From NCBI GenBank assembly GCA_026707045.1, contig JAPOXO010000008.1, positions 1 through 53,289 of the forward strand: a stretch of 53,289 nucleotides of DNA, written 5' to 3'. Source of the DNA: Gammaproteobacteria bacterium (lineage in GTDB: Bacteria > Pseudomonadota > Gammaproteobacteria > Pseudomonadales > Azotimanducaceae). Below the pieces are notes generated by a model. It ran no database searches. It saw nothing but the letters and a program-made list of their open reading frames with translations, and was not told where the DNA came from. Both the position numbers and the translations under genes were made by a program. Shown here piece after piece: positions 1 through 8,079 of the stretch (the first letter of the stretch is position 1; each line of letters begins with the position of its first letter).

Positions 1-2074
1 AGTCAGTGCTGTAGGCGCGACCTATCGAACCCCACGTGGAGTCGATTGTTCGCATATTCTTCACCGTGAGGTGCAGCGATCTGCCCCACCATCCCGCGTG
101 CTCTTCGGACATCAGCGGAATCCAAAGCTCCCAGAATACGGTCTCGTTGCGATATACCGGCTCTCTGGCACCGCTCCATACCAAGTTGTAGTCGAGCTCG
201 TACTTCGTCAGACCAAGATTTGCAAGGTAGCGACTCCGATATCTACGAGCTGTTCGTGAAGCTCCGGCCGCGTAGCTGATTTCGCCACCTCGAAACTCCC
301 ACAAGAACCCTTTAGCCGTCAACCGTCCAGTAGTGGTCTCGTTTAAACCGACTCTCCGTGTAGTCTCACCGAGGAAATGTTCGAAAGCCTCACCTTGCAC
401 ACTTCCGTTTCCGAAGAAATTGAAAGCTAATTCAGGATCGGAACTTGACAACCGTCTGTGGTATTCGTCTGTTCCTGGCGCATTGCGCTCTCGTGCCCGT
501 GGAACTCCGAAGGAAATGCTGTTTGTGCTCGAGCGGGACTCGGTTAGCTCGATTTCCAAAGTGTTTCTCTCTGTGAACGTCCATTCGGCACCGACAGTCG
601 CCGAACTGTTCCTGTTGATGATCTCCGAGAACGGAACGGGAAGTAGCCCGTTACCTTGTTCTAGTGTAGGCACATAGCTAACATACATTGGTTCGCCGAA
701 AGGGTTGTACGCGTTTGTGGCCGGAACTACGACACTTATAGACGGAGTCCTCTGCTTCCGGTAGGTGTAGCCCTCCGAGTGCAGAGCGTCTAAGAACAGA
801 TTGACACTTCCGAACAGCTCGTGCTCTAAGTTGAGAACCACTGCCTCTCGTCCCGAATGCGCACCGTTCTCGTATGCAATTTCGTCGTGAGGCTCAATGT
901 GGCCGATCGAAAAGCGGTCGCCCTTTCGAAAATCGTCTATTGTCGCGCCAACCCCGCTATGATCGTCTGGCAATTGGTACGAATACAGCTTGTCGGGATC
1001 CCTCGTCCATGTACCGTCGATGTAGTAGTTGCTGGAGTAGGGCCCAGGACGTGTTGAACTTCCGTTCCAATGAGCGACAATGCCTGGCTGACCCACAGAG
1101 AAGTTGCGGTAGTCGAACTCGGGACCCATGAGTTCTCTGTAGTCTCGGCTTGTCCATCCAATCTTCGCGTTGATGACAGGCTCCTGCTCGGTCTTTGAAA
1201 GCGTGACGGTTCCCGAGCCACTGCGCCAGAACATTCCGAATGTCATTCCGCCCGTCATGTTGTCGCTTCCAGTCGAGCTCATTTCCTGTCTCATGTTGAT
1301 GCTCAATCCTCGGTAGTTCTTTTTCGTTACGAAATTCACTACACCCGCAATCGCATCCGCTCCGTACACGGCGGACCCGCCATCGAGTTGTATCTCGACA
1401 CGTTCGATGGCATGAATCGGAATACCCAATATGTTGACGATGTCTCTCTCGGAACCGCCGTATCCAGCAACGCGACGGCCGTTAAGCAACACCAGCGTGT
1501 TGGAAGAGCCAAGTCCCTGCAGGTTGGCGGTGGCAAAGTCAAAAGCATCCCATATGTAACCTGAATCACCCCTAAGTTCATCCCCGGATTCGAGGATTGA
1601 CGAGGTCTGAGGGTTTGTGGAGTTGAACTGCCAAGGAATGGTTCGGAAGAAGTCGTCCAACGTGGATGCGCCCGTCAGAGCAATCTCCTCAGCCGTGTAC
1701 ATTTGAACCAGCGCCGTAGAATTTCCCGAAGGAAGTCTGGTGCCCGTCGTGACAACCTCTTCCATCTCCTCTTCATTAACGGCGGTCGCCGTTAAGACTT
1801 TTGCCTCTAGGTAAACGGTCTTTACCTTTGAATCCTCGACCACGATCTCGTCGACCGCTCCGTCCTCTTTCTCCGACGCTTTGGCCTTCTCCTTCTCAGA
1901 CACCTCGGCCGCTTTCTTCTCAGTCGCTTCGGTCTCCTCGTCCTCAGTCGCTTTGTCTTGCTCGGACGCCAGAATAACTGTAGCCATAATCAGACCAAGC
2001 GCTACCAGTATCGATCGCATGGTCAATCTCAGAAACTGATGATGTCCCACGAAATTGTCAGATCTGTTCTGCAC
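1..2074 (-). CDS. TonB-dependent outer-membrane receptor, C-terminus cut off by window edge
   Basis: Outer-membrane active-transport receptor; substrate unknown. The reverse strand is open from 2074 to the window edge, about 691 codons, with no stop seen. After a signal-like hydrophobic stretch (residues about 20-35) comes a lysine/glutamate-rich segment (about 38-91), then a TonB-box-like EEVVTTGTR near residue 106 and a plug domain with LLNGRRVAGYGG and GGSAVYGADAIAGVVNFVTK, both characteristic of the family. The barrel part is incomplete. I chose GTG at 2074 because AAGGAGG lies 9 nt upstream at 2084-2090; the in-frame ATG at 2020 has no comparable site but would give a more conventional signal peptide. 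The charged low-complexity segment between signal peptide and plug is unusual. Confidence 0.9.
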   Translation of the reverse strand, partial: MQNRSDNFVGHHQFLRLTMRSILVALGLIMATVILASEQDKATEDEETEATEKKAAEVSEKEKAKASEKEDGAVDEIVVEDSKVKTVYLEAKVLTATAVNEEEMEEVVTTGTRLPSGNSTALVQMYTAEEIALTGASTLDDFFRTIPWQFNSTNPQTSSILESGDELRGDSGYIWDAFDFATANLQGLGSSNTLVLLNGRRVAGYGGSERDIVNILGIPIHAIERVEIQLDGGSAVYGADAIAGVVNFVTKKNYRGLSINMRQEMSSTGSDNMTGGMTFGMFWRSGSGTVTLSKTEQEPVINAKIGWTSRDYRELMGPEFDYRNFSVGQPGIVAHWNGSSTRPGPYSSNYYIDGTWTRDPDKLYSYQLPDDHSGVGATIDDFRKGDRFSIGHIEPHDEIAYENGAHSGREAVVLNLEHELFGSVNLFLDALHSEGYTYRKQRTPSISVVVPATNAYNPFGEPMYVSYVPTLEQGNGLLPVPFSEIINRNSSATVGAEWTFTERNTLEIELTESRSSTNSISFGVPRARERNAPGTDEYHRRLSSSDPELAFNFFGNGSVQGEAFEHFLGETTRRVGLNETTTGRLTAKGFLWEFRGGEISYAAGASRTARRYRSRYLANLGLTKYELDYNLVWSGAREPVYRNETVFWELWIPLMSEEHAGWWGRSLHLTVKNMRTIDSTWGSIGRAYSTD

Positions 2075-2083
2075 TGATGTGTT

Positions 2084-2090
2084 CCTCCTT
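2084..2090 (-). promoter_or_regulatory. Shine-Dalgarno site of the TonB-dependent receptor
   Basis: AAGGAGG on the minus strand, 9 nt before GTG 2074. It decides the GTG start over the ATG at 2020. Confidence 0.6.
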
Positions 2091-2598
2091 ACCGTGCTCA
2101 ATCAGCTGTCACACTTTGCTCAGTCGTTCAAAAGATTTCACCTAAGCGCAGTGTCCTAAAGCTGATTCATTGAAAAGTTACATTGAATTATATACTCAGT
2201 ATTCCGAATTGAAATACACATACTGCTAAATCACTTATGGTTTACTCACGTTCCATGAAAAGTTGCAATTCGGGCGATTATGTTCCAGAAATAGTGCTTG
2301 TCGAAGTGAACTACCATCCGTATATTTCACCGCAAGAACTTAAGCACTCCTCAAGAGTGAGCAAGCCCTGGTGTCACGTGGTTACTGAAACGGCACCCAG
2401 GCATTTGATTAAAATGAAGCCGGAAATCGCTTTGCTTGCCTTGATAGCAACGGCGTACGAGACCGCGCTGCGTGAAAGACGTGATTTCCATACGCTTCAA
2501 TAAGATCATGGTCCACTTTTCATTTAGCACAGACTAATAAAGGAGAGTCCACTTATCCGTACTTTAATTACAAACTCAAATGGGAAACCGGAATACAC

Positions 2599-2805
2599 AT
2601 GATGTCTAACTCGAAAAATTGGAGACTTGAAGCAAATTGTGACGAAGGTTGTCGTAATTCAGCCGCAAACGAGTGGTTTGTTGCGTGCTCTTCAGAGACA
2701 GAAACCGATATAGAGACCCTCGAGGTATTGAATTCCACAGCCACCAGCCTGGATGGTGTACGAAAAGCAACTAGGAGTTTTGGGAATTCCTACTACGACT
2801 CGTAA
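2599..2805 (+). CDS. possible small acidic hypothetical protein
   Basis: A 68-codon ORF opening with two ATG codons. The product is acidic and Ser/Asn/Thr-rich, with three Cys in the first half and no signal peptide or membrane helix. No Shine-Dalgarno sequence is visible. Not recognised; it may be non-coding. Confidence 0.18.
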   Translation: MMSNSKNWRLEANCDEGCRNSAANEWFVACSSETETDIETLEVLNSTATSLDGVRKATRSFGNSYYDS

Positions 2806-2841
2806 CACTCTTACAACAAAATTCATGGATACCAATACTTC

Positions 2842-3312
2842 GTGATCGATGCATGGATGCTTCACGACCACCCTCTGGCAACTTTTACGTCTGCCCCTAT
2901 AGATTGCTTACCGACTCAACCCCAACCATGCATCGTAGTTCGTAGAACAGTGATTCCAAATCACACTCTCACAATTGGTTTGCACGAACGATTGCATCAG
3001 TTCGACTTGACAAATTTACTTGGCGGTTTTAACGAAGCCAAACACCCATCCTTCATTGAAGGTTCGTGTTGCAAGATGTATTCAAGAGATGCGTTTTTCA
3101 AGCCTTTAGCAGCGCACCATCTTCGAACTCACTCTCCATCGTTCCATACTTCAGCGGCAACTTCAGAAAGTCTCACTTTCTTCCGAAATTCACGAACCCG
3201 GATTCAATCCAATTTGTGCGAAATATCTACTAAACTTAAATGTGGAAAAACTAATTCTGACTCCAATCTGGAGTCGATTGAAGATCACTGGGCAATTACG
3301 GATAGCTTGTGA
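2842..3312 (+). CDS. possible hypothetical protein, 156 codons
   Basis: Open frame from GTG 2842 (ATG at 2857). The translation is rich in His, Ser, Thr and Cys and shows no domain I recognise, no signal peptide and no membrane helix. There is no ribosome site. Its length is above what chance usually gives at this base composition, but residue usage does not look strongly protein-like. It lies 153 bp upstream of the TPR-like gene on the same strand. Treat as doubtful. Confidence 0.22.
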   Translation: MIDAWMLHDHPLATFTSAPIDCLPTQPQPCIVVRRTVIPNHTLTIGLHERLHQFDLTNLLGGFNEAKHPSFIEGSCCKMYSRDAFFKPLAAHHLRTHSPSFHTSAATSESLTFFRNSRTRIQSNLCEISTKLKCGKTNSDSNLESIEDHWAITDSL

Positions 3313-3465
3313 AACCTAAGAGAACAAAAGCATGCCGACGTTCACACGCTTCAATCCGAAAGCGGGCGTCCAGTTTGGTGGTCCGATTGACGATACATCA
3401 CACAATTGTCCGCACCAAAGAGCTTGGTGTGTCCTAAGTTTCGATTGCTACATACAGGATAGAGT

Positions 3466-4359
3466 TTGAACATCACTGAACTGGTCTCGAGAGGCTGGAG
3501 CTATCACGAAAATGAAAGCGAACGACTGGCTGAAGAGCTTGAGAACTCGAACATTGCGGGAATGTCGGTCGCGGATGTTGCGCAGTGTCTAAAACTATCA
3601 AACCATACCATCGGTGAACATCTCGGGGACTGGTCACGAGCTAGAAAGTTCGTTCAATCGGTTCTAGCTGCTAATCCTTCGGCTTCTAAACTTTCAAACA
3701 TTGCTTGCTATCGATACGTTGCTGACTACATGGACAAGCACCACTACGCGGCGGTAAGAGCAGAATTGGATGCATTGAGCGTGTCCGAACATGTGCTCGG
3801 AACTTACGTGGTACTGAAGTCGATGCTCGCAGCCGCATTAGTTGGAAGCGGACTATGGGATAAAGGGTTCGAAATTCTCAACACCTTAAATCAAATGGCA
3901 TCGACTAGTGAGTTACCAGAGTCGACAATTCGTTCACTTGCTATTACCAACAACAATGTCGCAAACGATTTATTGGCTGCCGATTCACAGGGGTCGACTG
4001 ATCAAAAAGCATTGCTTGATTGCGCTAATGCAGCTTTTCAATTCTGGAAGATGTGCGGAAGCTGGGTGAATGAAGAGCGCGCACTCTATCTTCTATCGTT
4101 GGCCTATGCATGTACTGGAGACTTGGACCGGTCGTTGGCTCATGCAAAGGCTGCGTTAAGAGTGATTCAATCGAATGGCGAAGAGCTTGTAGACGAAGCG
4201 TTCATACGACTTGCAGCTGCAAAGGCATATCACGGACTAGCCGACCTTGAAAGCGCGTATAGAGAATTAGAGCAGTCGGACAAAATTGCTGAAGACTGGT
4301 CCGACGACGCGCTTACAGAAGAGTATCAGTCTGTACGATCAAAACTGGTTTTTATCTAG
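3466..4359 (+). CDS. TPR-like helical repeat protein, hypothetical
   Basis: Cytoplasmic all-helical protein of 297 residues; function unknown. TPR-like signatures run along the chain: EHLGDWSRARKFVQSVLAAN (about 53-72), a middle block ending ANAAFQFW, and ERALYLLSLAYACTGDLDRS followed by AHAKAALRVI (about 205-237). These follow the A..LGD...A spacing of TPR helices. No signal peptide or membrane segment is seen. The start is TTG, with AGGA 6-7 nt upstream. The segment MSVADVAQCLKLSNHTIGEHL superficially resembles a LuxR-type helix-turn-helix, but the GDW.RA continuation fits TPR better. It stands alone, flanked by the orphan stretch and an SRPBCC gene. Confidence 0.65.
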   Translation: MNITELVSRGWSYHENESERLAEELENSNIAGMSVADVAQCLKLSNHTIGEHLGDWSRARKFVQSVLAANPSASKLSNIACYRYVADYMDKHHYAAVRAELDALSVSEHVLGTYVVLKSMLAAALVGSGLWDKGFEILNTLNQMASTSELPESTIRSLAITNNNVANDLLAADSQGSTDQKALLDCANAAFQFWKMCGSWVNEERALYLLSLAYACTGDLDRSLAHAKAALRVIQSNGEELVDEAFIRLAAAKAYHGLADLESAYRELEQSDKIAEDWSDDALTEEYQSVRSKLVFI

Positions 4360-4501
4360 GCCCGAGTAGCCGCTTCACACGGCTCGAACTATACCACTGA
4401 AGTGTTCCGTGCAAGCACGAATTGCATCGTTTAATCCAATTCATTGAGCTTGCACTGCTAACATCGCCACCGCAATTTAGCCACTTAATTCGACCCGCGA
4501 A

Positions 4502-5182
4502 ATGAATCGTCCTCTAGACACCGCTACTGCCACTCTGGAATTCTTCGTTGGATTGGTACTAAACGAACGTGATCAACATGCAATTGACTTGCCTTCAGCC
4601 AAGGCTAAAGTGGCTCAGACGTTTGGTTTTCGAGAATGGCAAAGTATCGAAACTATTTCACAACGATGTTGTAGCGTTCTCGACCCAAGCACAGTCCGAT
4701 TTACTCGCACGTTAGAAACAGGCTTGCACAACGCATGGCAGCTCATTACGGATCAAAAACATCTCTCCGATTGGATGTTCGAAACGAAGCTCGAACTCAA
4801 GGTGGGCGGAACGTTCGAATTTCCAACATGGAAGGGCATCATAGGTCGATTGGAACATTTAAGCTGCATCCGATTCACCGCCGAAGCAGGTGGCTACTCA
4901 CAGTTTGAAATAAAGCAAGAAGGAGTCAGAAGGACAACAGTGACAATAACCGACTACCTTCCAGAGGGCATGTTGGTACCTGATCATTTGACACAAGGTT
5001 CAGATGTCTTTGGAATGAACCAACATGGCGGCCCAGGTACTCATTGGGCTGGACTGCTCGCGGGATGGCATATGGGTTCTGACAGTCTAGAGGCATACGC
5101 ATCCAAGAGAGAAACCTCAGGCGAATACATACCGCTAGTCCGACTCTATGATGCCTTGCTTGTCGCTCGAAACCGAGACTGA
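4502..5182 (+). CDS. SRPBCC (AHSA1-like) domain protein
   Basis: Predicted soluble ligand-binding fold of the START/Bet v1 type, subgroup Aha1-like. From about residue 62 the pattern VRFTRTLETGLHNAWQLITD, then LSDWMF, then LKVGGTFEF matches the opening strand-helix and the W..P/W.. block of that family; it ends near 205. The first 60 residues are different: AKAKVAQTFGFREWQSIE resembles the short helical motif (A...YGF.SW..L) often found before ankyrin, SRPBCC or glyoxalase domains. The ligand is unknown. It lies upstream of the alpha/beta hydrolase and enoyl-CoA hydratase genes on the same strand with short gaps, so co-transcription is plausible. Confidence 0.7.
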   Translation: MNRPLDTATATLEFFVGLVLNERDQHAIDLPSAKAKVAQTFGFREWQSIETISQRCCSVLDPSTVRFTRTLETGLHNAWQLITDQKHLSDWMFETKLELKVGGTFEFPTWKGIIGRLEHLSCIRFTAEAGGYSQFEIKQEGVRRTTVTITDYLPEGMLVPDHLTQGSDVFGMNQHGGPGTHWAGLLAGWHMGSDSLEAYASKRETSGEYIPLVRLYDALLVARNRD

Positions 5183-5261
5183 CTCATTCACGTGGGACAG
5201 GCTAACCTCCAGACTCATTCGTTAGAATCGACTATCGACAAATAACCATGGGAAAACGGTT

Positions 5262-6134
5262 CTGACTTCGGAACACGCGCCCGCAACACATACTTATTTT
5301 TCGCAACGACTTCGCCTGCAGTACTTGGACTGGGGAAACGATGCGGCTCCTCACATGTTGCTGATTCACGGAATTCGTGATCAAGCACGCGCATGGGATC
5401 GAATCGCGCAAGCATTCCAGAGCCGCTTTCACGTTGTTGTACCCGACCTTCGAGGTCACGGAGATTCGGAATGGTCGAGGGGAAGCACCTATTCCTACCA
5501 CGAATATATTTGCGACATTGAACAGCTCGTCCGACAACGGGAGCTAAACGATGTAACGATTGTTTCCCATTCCATGGGCGGAACCATTGCGTCTCTGTTC
5601 GCAGGCATCTATCCGAGTCGTGTTAGAAAACTGGCTATGATCGAACCAATTGGCCTGTATCCACAAATGCTAGAAAACGACCCTCAAACTCGTTTGAGAC
5701 ATTGGATCGCTTCGAACCGAGATCTGGCCAGTCGGATTCCCAAACGTTATCCAAGCATTGAGGAAGCATATAGCCGCATGCAAGAAGCAAACCCTCACTT
5801 GCAACCAGAACTGGCAAGATACTTGACTGTTCATGGAAGTCATCAAAACGAGGATGGAACACACTCCTGGAAATTTGATAATCACACTCGAGCAAGCACG
5901 CCTTACGATGTCCCAAACAAGGATTTCATTGCTTTGTGGAACAAGATAACCTGCCCTGTACTCATCATAAATTCTGAGGACGGCTATCCACATCGAATCG
6001 GGCAAGACGATACTTTGCGACATTTTCGAATTGCAGAGCTTGTATCGGTCGATGACGCCGGCCACTGGACTCATCACGATCAACTCACCAAAGTCGTACA
6101 GTTAATTGATAAGTTCTTGAATCCTTTGTCTTAA
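5262..6134 (+). CDS. alpha/beta hydrolase, start uncertain
   Basis: Hydrolase of the alpha/beta fold; substrate unknown. It shows LLIHG (oxyanion strand), DLRGHGDS, nucleophile elbow SHSMGG, acid region NSEDGY and catalytic His in DAGHWTHHDQ. It is a close paralogue of the gene at 21171-22052, sharing YFSQRLRL, GHGDS, NEDGT.SWKFDN and DAGHW. The similarity extends upstream of the first canonical start (TTG 5325, inside ...QYLDWGND), so the protein begins earlier. The upstream in-frame stretch, open from 5226, has no ATG, GTG or TTG; only CTG 5262 is possible. ATG 5248 is one base out of frame at a run of four A. The given start is therefore provisional. Confidence 0.8.
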   Translation: MTSEHAPATHTYFSQRLRLQYLDWGNDAAPHMLLIHGIRDQARAWDRIAQAFQSRFHVVVPDLRGHGDSEWSRGSTYSYHEYICDIEQLVRQRELNDVTIVSHSMGGTIASLFAGIYPSRVRKLAMIEPIGLYPQMLENDPQTRLRHWIASNRDLASRIPKRYPSIEEAYSRMQEANPHLQPELARYLTVHGSHQNEDGTHSWKFDNHTRASTPYDVPNKDFIALWNKITCPVLIINSEDGYPHRIGQDDTLRHFRIAELVSVDDAGHWTHHDQLTKVVQLIDKFLNPLS

Positions 6135-6182
6135 ATCGACTACAAATTTCAAAATGCGATCCGGAGTAAACATACAGAAGAG

Positions 6183-7007
6183 ATGAGCAAAGAATCCAAC
6201 GTGCTTTACAACGTGGCAAAAAGCGTCGCGGAAATTACGCTCAATCGGCCGCAATACCGCAACGCCCAAAGTAGAGAGTTACTAGAACAACTTGACGAAT
6301 GCTTCCAGGCCGCATCGAGTGACCGAGAAGTACACGTCATTGCACTGTTTAGCGAAGGCGAGCACTTTTCAAGCGGACACGATCTCGGTACTCCGGATGA
6401 AATTAGAGATCGAGAGAGACGACCTCTGCAACAAGGCGTGCGTGGCAGGTTCGACCACTCCTACCAACACTACGTTGAAAAAACCTTGCGTTGGCGCAAC
6501 CTTCCCAAACCAACAATTGCAGGCGTGAGGGGCTATTGCATCTTTGGTGGTTGGATCGTCGCAAGTGCAATGGACATCATTTATGCAGGTCAGTCTGCGA
6601 TGTTTCTAGGTAGCAATTTTCAGTACTTTAGCGTACCTTGGGACATCTCTGCACGTCGAGCGAAAGAGTTGCTTTTCGAAGGAAGGTTTATAGGTGCTGA
6701 TCAAGCATGCGAACTTGGGCTAGTAAACAAAGTCGTTCCCGACAAGGAACTTCGGGAGAGAGTTTTGAGCTATGCGTACAGAGTCGCTAAGAACGACCCG
6801 TTCCAACTACGCATGACGAAATTGGCTGTAAATCACATGCAAGACGCTCAAGGATTCCATGCCCACATTGAGGCAAGCCACTTGATGCACATTCTCTCTG
6901 CAACGGGGGAGCAGGACCCAGACTTCACCCTCAAAAATCCAAATCAAAAAAGACGCCCCATGGTTGAGCGGGCAATTGAAAACTCAAACAAAGTTAAGCG
7001 CGATTAG
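6183..7007 (+). CDS. enoyl-CoA hydratase/isomerase (crotonase) family protein
   Basis: Crotonase-fold CoA-ester enzyme of 274 residues. Family marks: ITLNRPQYRNAQ near the N-terminus, oxyanion-hole segment FSSGHDL, the PKPTIAGVRGYCIFGGW helix start, then GRFIGADQACELGLVNKVV. Both glutamates used for hydration in classical crotonases appear replaced: the GGG.E.A position reads GGWIVAS, and the FG.PE position reads FLGSNFQYFSVPWD. It may therefore catalyse another crotonase reaction, or act on another substrate. It follows the alpha/beta hydrolase by 48 bp on the same strand and ends 13 bp from the convergent mnmH gene. Confidence 0.85.
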   Translation: MSKESNVLYNVAKSVAEITLNRPQYRNAQSRELLEQLDECFQAASSDREVHVIALFSEGEHFSSGHDLGTPDEIRDRERRPLQQGVRGRFDHSYQHYVEKTLRWRNLPKPTIAGVRGYCIFGGWIVASAMDIIYAGQSAMFLGSNFQYFSVPWDISARRAKELLFEGRFIGADQACELGLVNKVVPDKELRERVLSYAYRVAKNDPFQLRMTKLAVNHMQDAQGFHAHIEASHLMHILSATGEQDPDFTLKNPNQKRRPMVERAIENSNKVKRD

Positions 7008-7020
7008 AGAGACCGCTCCG

Positions 7021-8055
7021 CTAGTTGATACCAAACGACTCGTCAAGAAAGATACACGCCTCATCGACCGTACCTTCGAATTCGATCCTATACTGCTTCT
7101 TGCCCAACTGATAGTCGTACATGGGGTCGTAGTAATAACTCAACAGCATTTCGATCCACTGATAGTGGTCTTTTGGTCGATTGCTCAAGAACGCCCCATT
7201 TAGGCAATCCAGTACTTCCTTGAATCGTAGTCCTCCGAGTCGTTTCTTGATCCTGTTTAAGCTGGAGACAAGCATCTCCTGAGAATTTCCCAGAACATAA
7301 GAGTCGTAAGTGAGCTTAACTCGTTCCTCCAGTGGCACTGCTACCACAACAAGGGGTGCATGCAGCATGGCCCCGTAGAATGGCTCAGGAATTTTCAATG
7401 AACCAATCAACGAGCTCTCGTCTTCAACCAGGACTGCACGATCTGTAGGTTTTTTCAATAGCTGCAACGCAACGGCGAACTCAAACTCAATAGGTGTTGG
7501 CTGGGGACTTGACATCCTTCCGAATGCGGACCCTCGATGGTTGGCTAGGTATTCAAGATCGATCGACGGAGCCAGTTCCTGAATCAACTGTGTCTTGCCG
7601 CTTCCGGTTCGACCAGCCAAGACAACAAGACTGCGGCAGCTGCAACTATCCAATAGAGATAAGGAGTACTGTCGCAAAGCTTTAAATCCACCCTGGACTC
7701 GAGGAAGTTCAACTCCCTCGTTAGCTAGCCATTCCTGAGCGAGCTGCGATCTCAGCCCGCCTCGCCAGCAACATACCACCGCATTGGGATGGTTCGCTGC
7801 AAATCGCCTCCATGAATCAATCTTTTGGGATCTATTGGTCCCTTCAACCAACTCCCAACCTTTGGCTATAGCTGCCTCTTGACCCAAGTTCTTGTAGGCA
7901 AGCCCCACTTCTCGACGTTCCGAATCGTCAAGAATTGGCAAATTGACAGCAGATGGTGGTGCACCGCGAATGAATTCCGACGGTGCCCTGACATCGATAA
8001 TGGGTATTCCCTGACCAAAAAGGTACCCGTAGTCGCCGATTTCCTGATTAGCCAA
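7021..8055 (-). CDS. mnmH: tRNA 2-selenouridine/geranyl-2-thiouridine synthase
   Basis: MnmH (SelU, YbbB) geranylates and selenates the wobble 2-thiouridine of tRNAs for Glu, Gln and Lys. The N-terminal rhodanese domain carries the signature CCWRGGLRSQ (residues 95-104; Cys96 is the expected active-site cysteine). The C-terminal P-loop domain has GRTGSGKT (148-155). Length 344 is normal. The start is TTG; no ATG is available. It is the second gene of a pair, 24 bp behind the Sel1-repeat gene on the same strand. Selenation would need selenophosphate from SelD, which is not in this window. Confidence 0.92.
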   Translation of the reverse strand: MANQEIGDYGYLFGQGIPIIDVRAPSEFIRGAPPSAVNLPILDDSERREVGLAYKNLGQEAAIAKGWELVEGTNRSQKIDSWRRFAANHPNAVVCCWRGGLRSQLAQEWLANEGVELPRVQGGFKALRQYSLSLLDSCSCRSLVVLAGRTGSGKTQLIQELAPSIDLEYLANHRGSAFGRMSSPQPTPIEFEFAVALQLLKKPTDRAVLVEDESSLIGSLKIPEPFYGAMLHAPLVVVAVPLEERVKLTYDSYVLGNSQEMLVSSLNRIKKRLGGLRFKEVLDCLNGAFLSNRPKDHYQWIEMLLSYYYDPMYDYQLGKKQYRIEFEGTVDEACIFLDESFGIN

Positions 8056-8079
8056 AGTTATGTGGAATCGACCCTAAAG

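Larger units (their letters stand above)
2075..3465. other. 1.4-kb orphan stretch with no recognisable gene
   Basis: Between the receptor and the TPR-like gene nothing is recognisable. Plus-strand ORFs of 88, 68 and 156 codons exist (2237, 2599, 2842) but none has a clear ribosome site or a familiar motif. A weak promoter-like pair, TTGAAA 2170-2175 and TATACT 2191-2196 with a 15-nt spacer, faces the plus strand. Local AT content is higher than in the flanking genes. It may hold an untranslated RNA, fast-evolving small genes or decayed sequence. Confidence 0.4.

Noticed and set aside
333..677. 114-codon plus-strand ORF inside the first TonB-dependent receptor
   Set aside because: It is the reverse-strand shadow of a receptor with clear plug and signal features.
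3560..3660. LuxR-like helix-turn-helix in the TPR-like protein
   Set aside because: The GDW.RA continuation and later repeats fit TPR helices; no DNA-binding signature remains.
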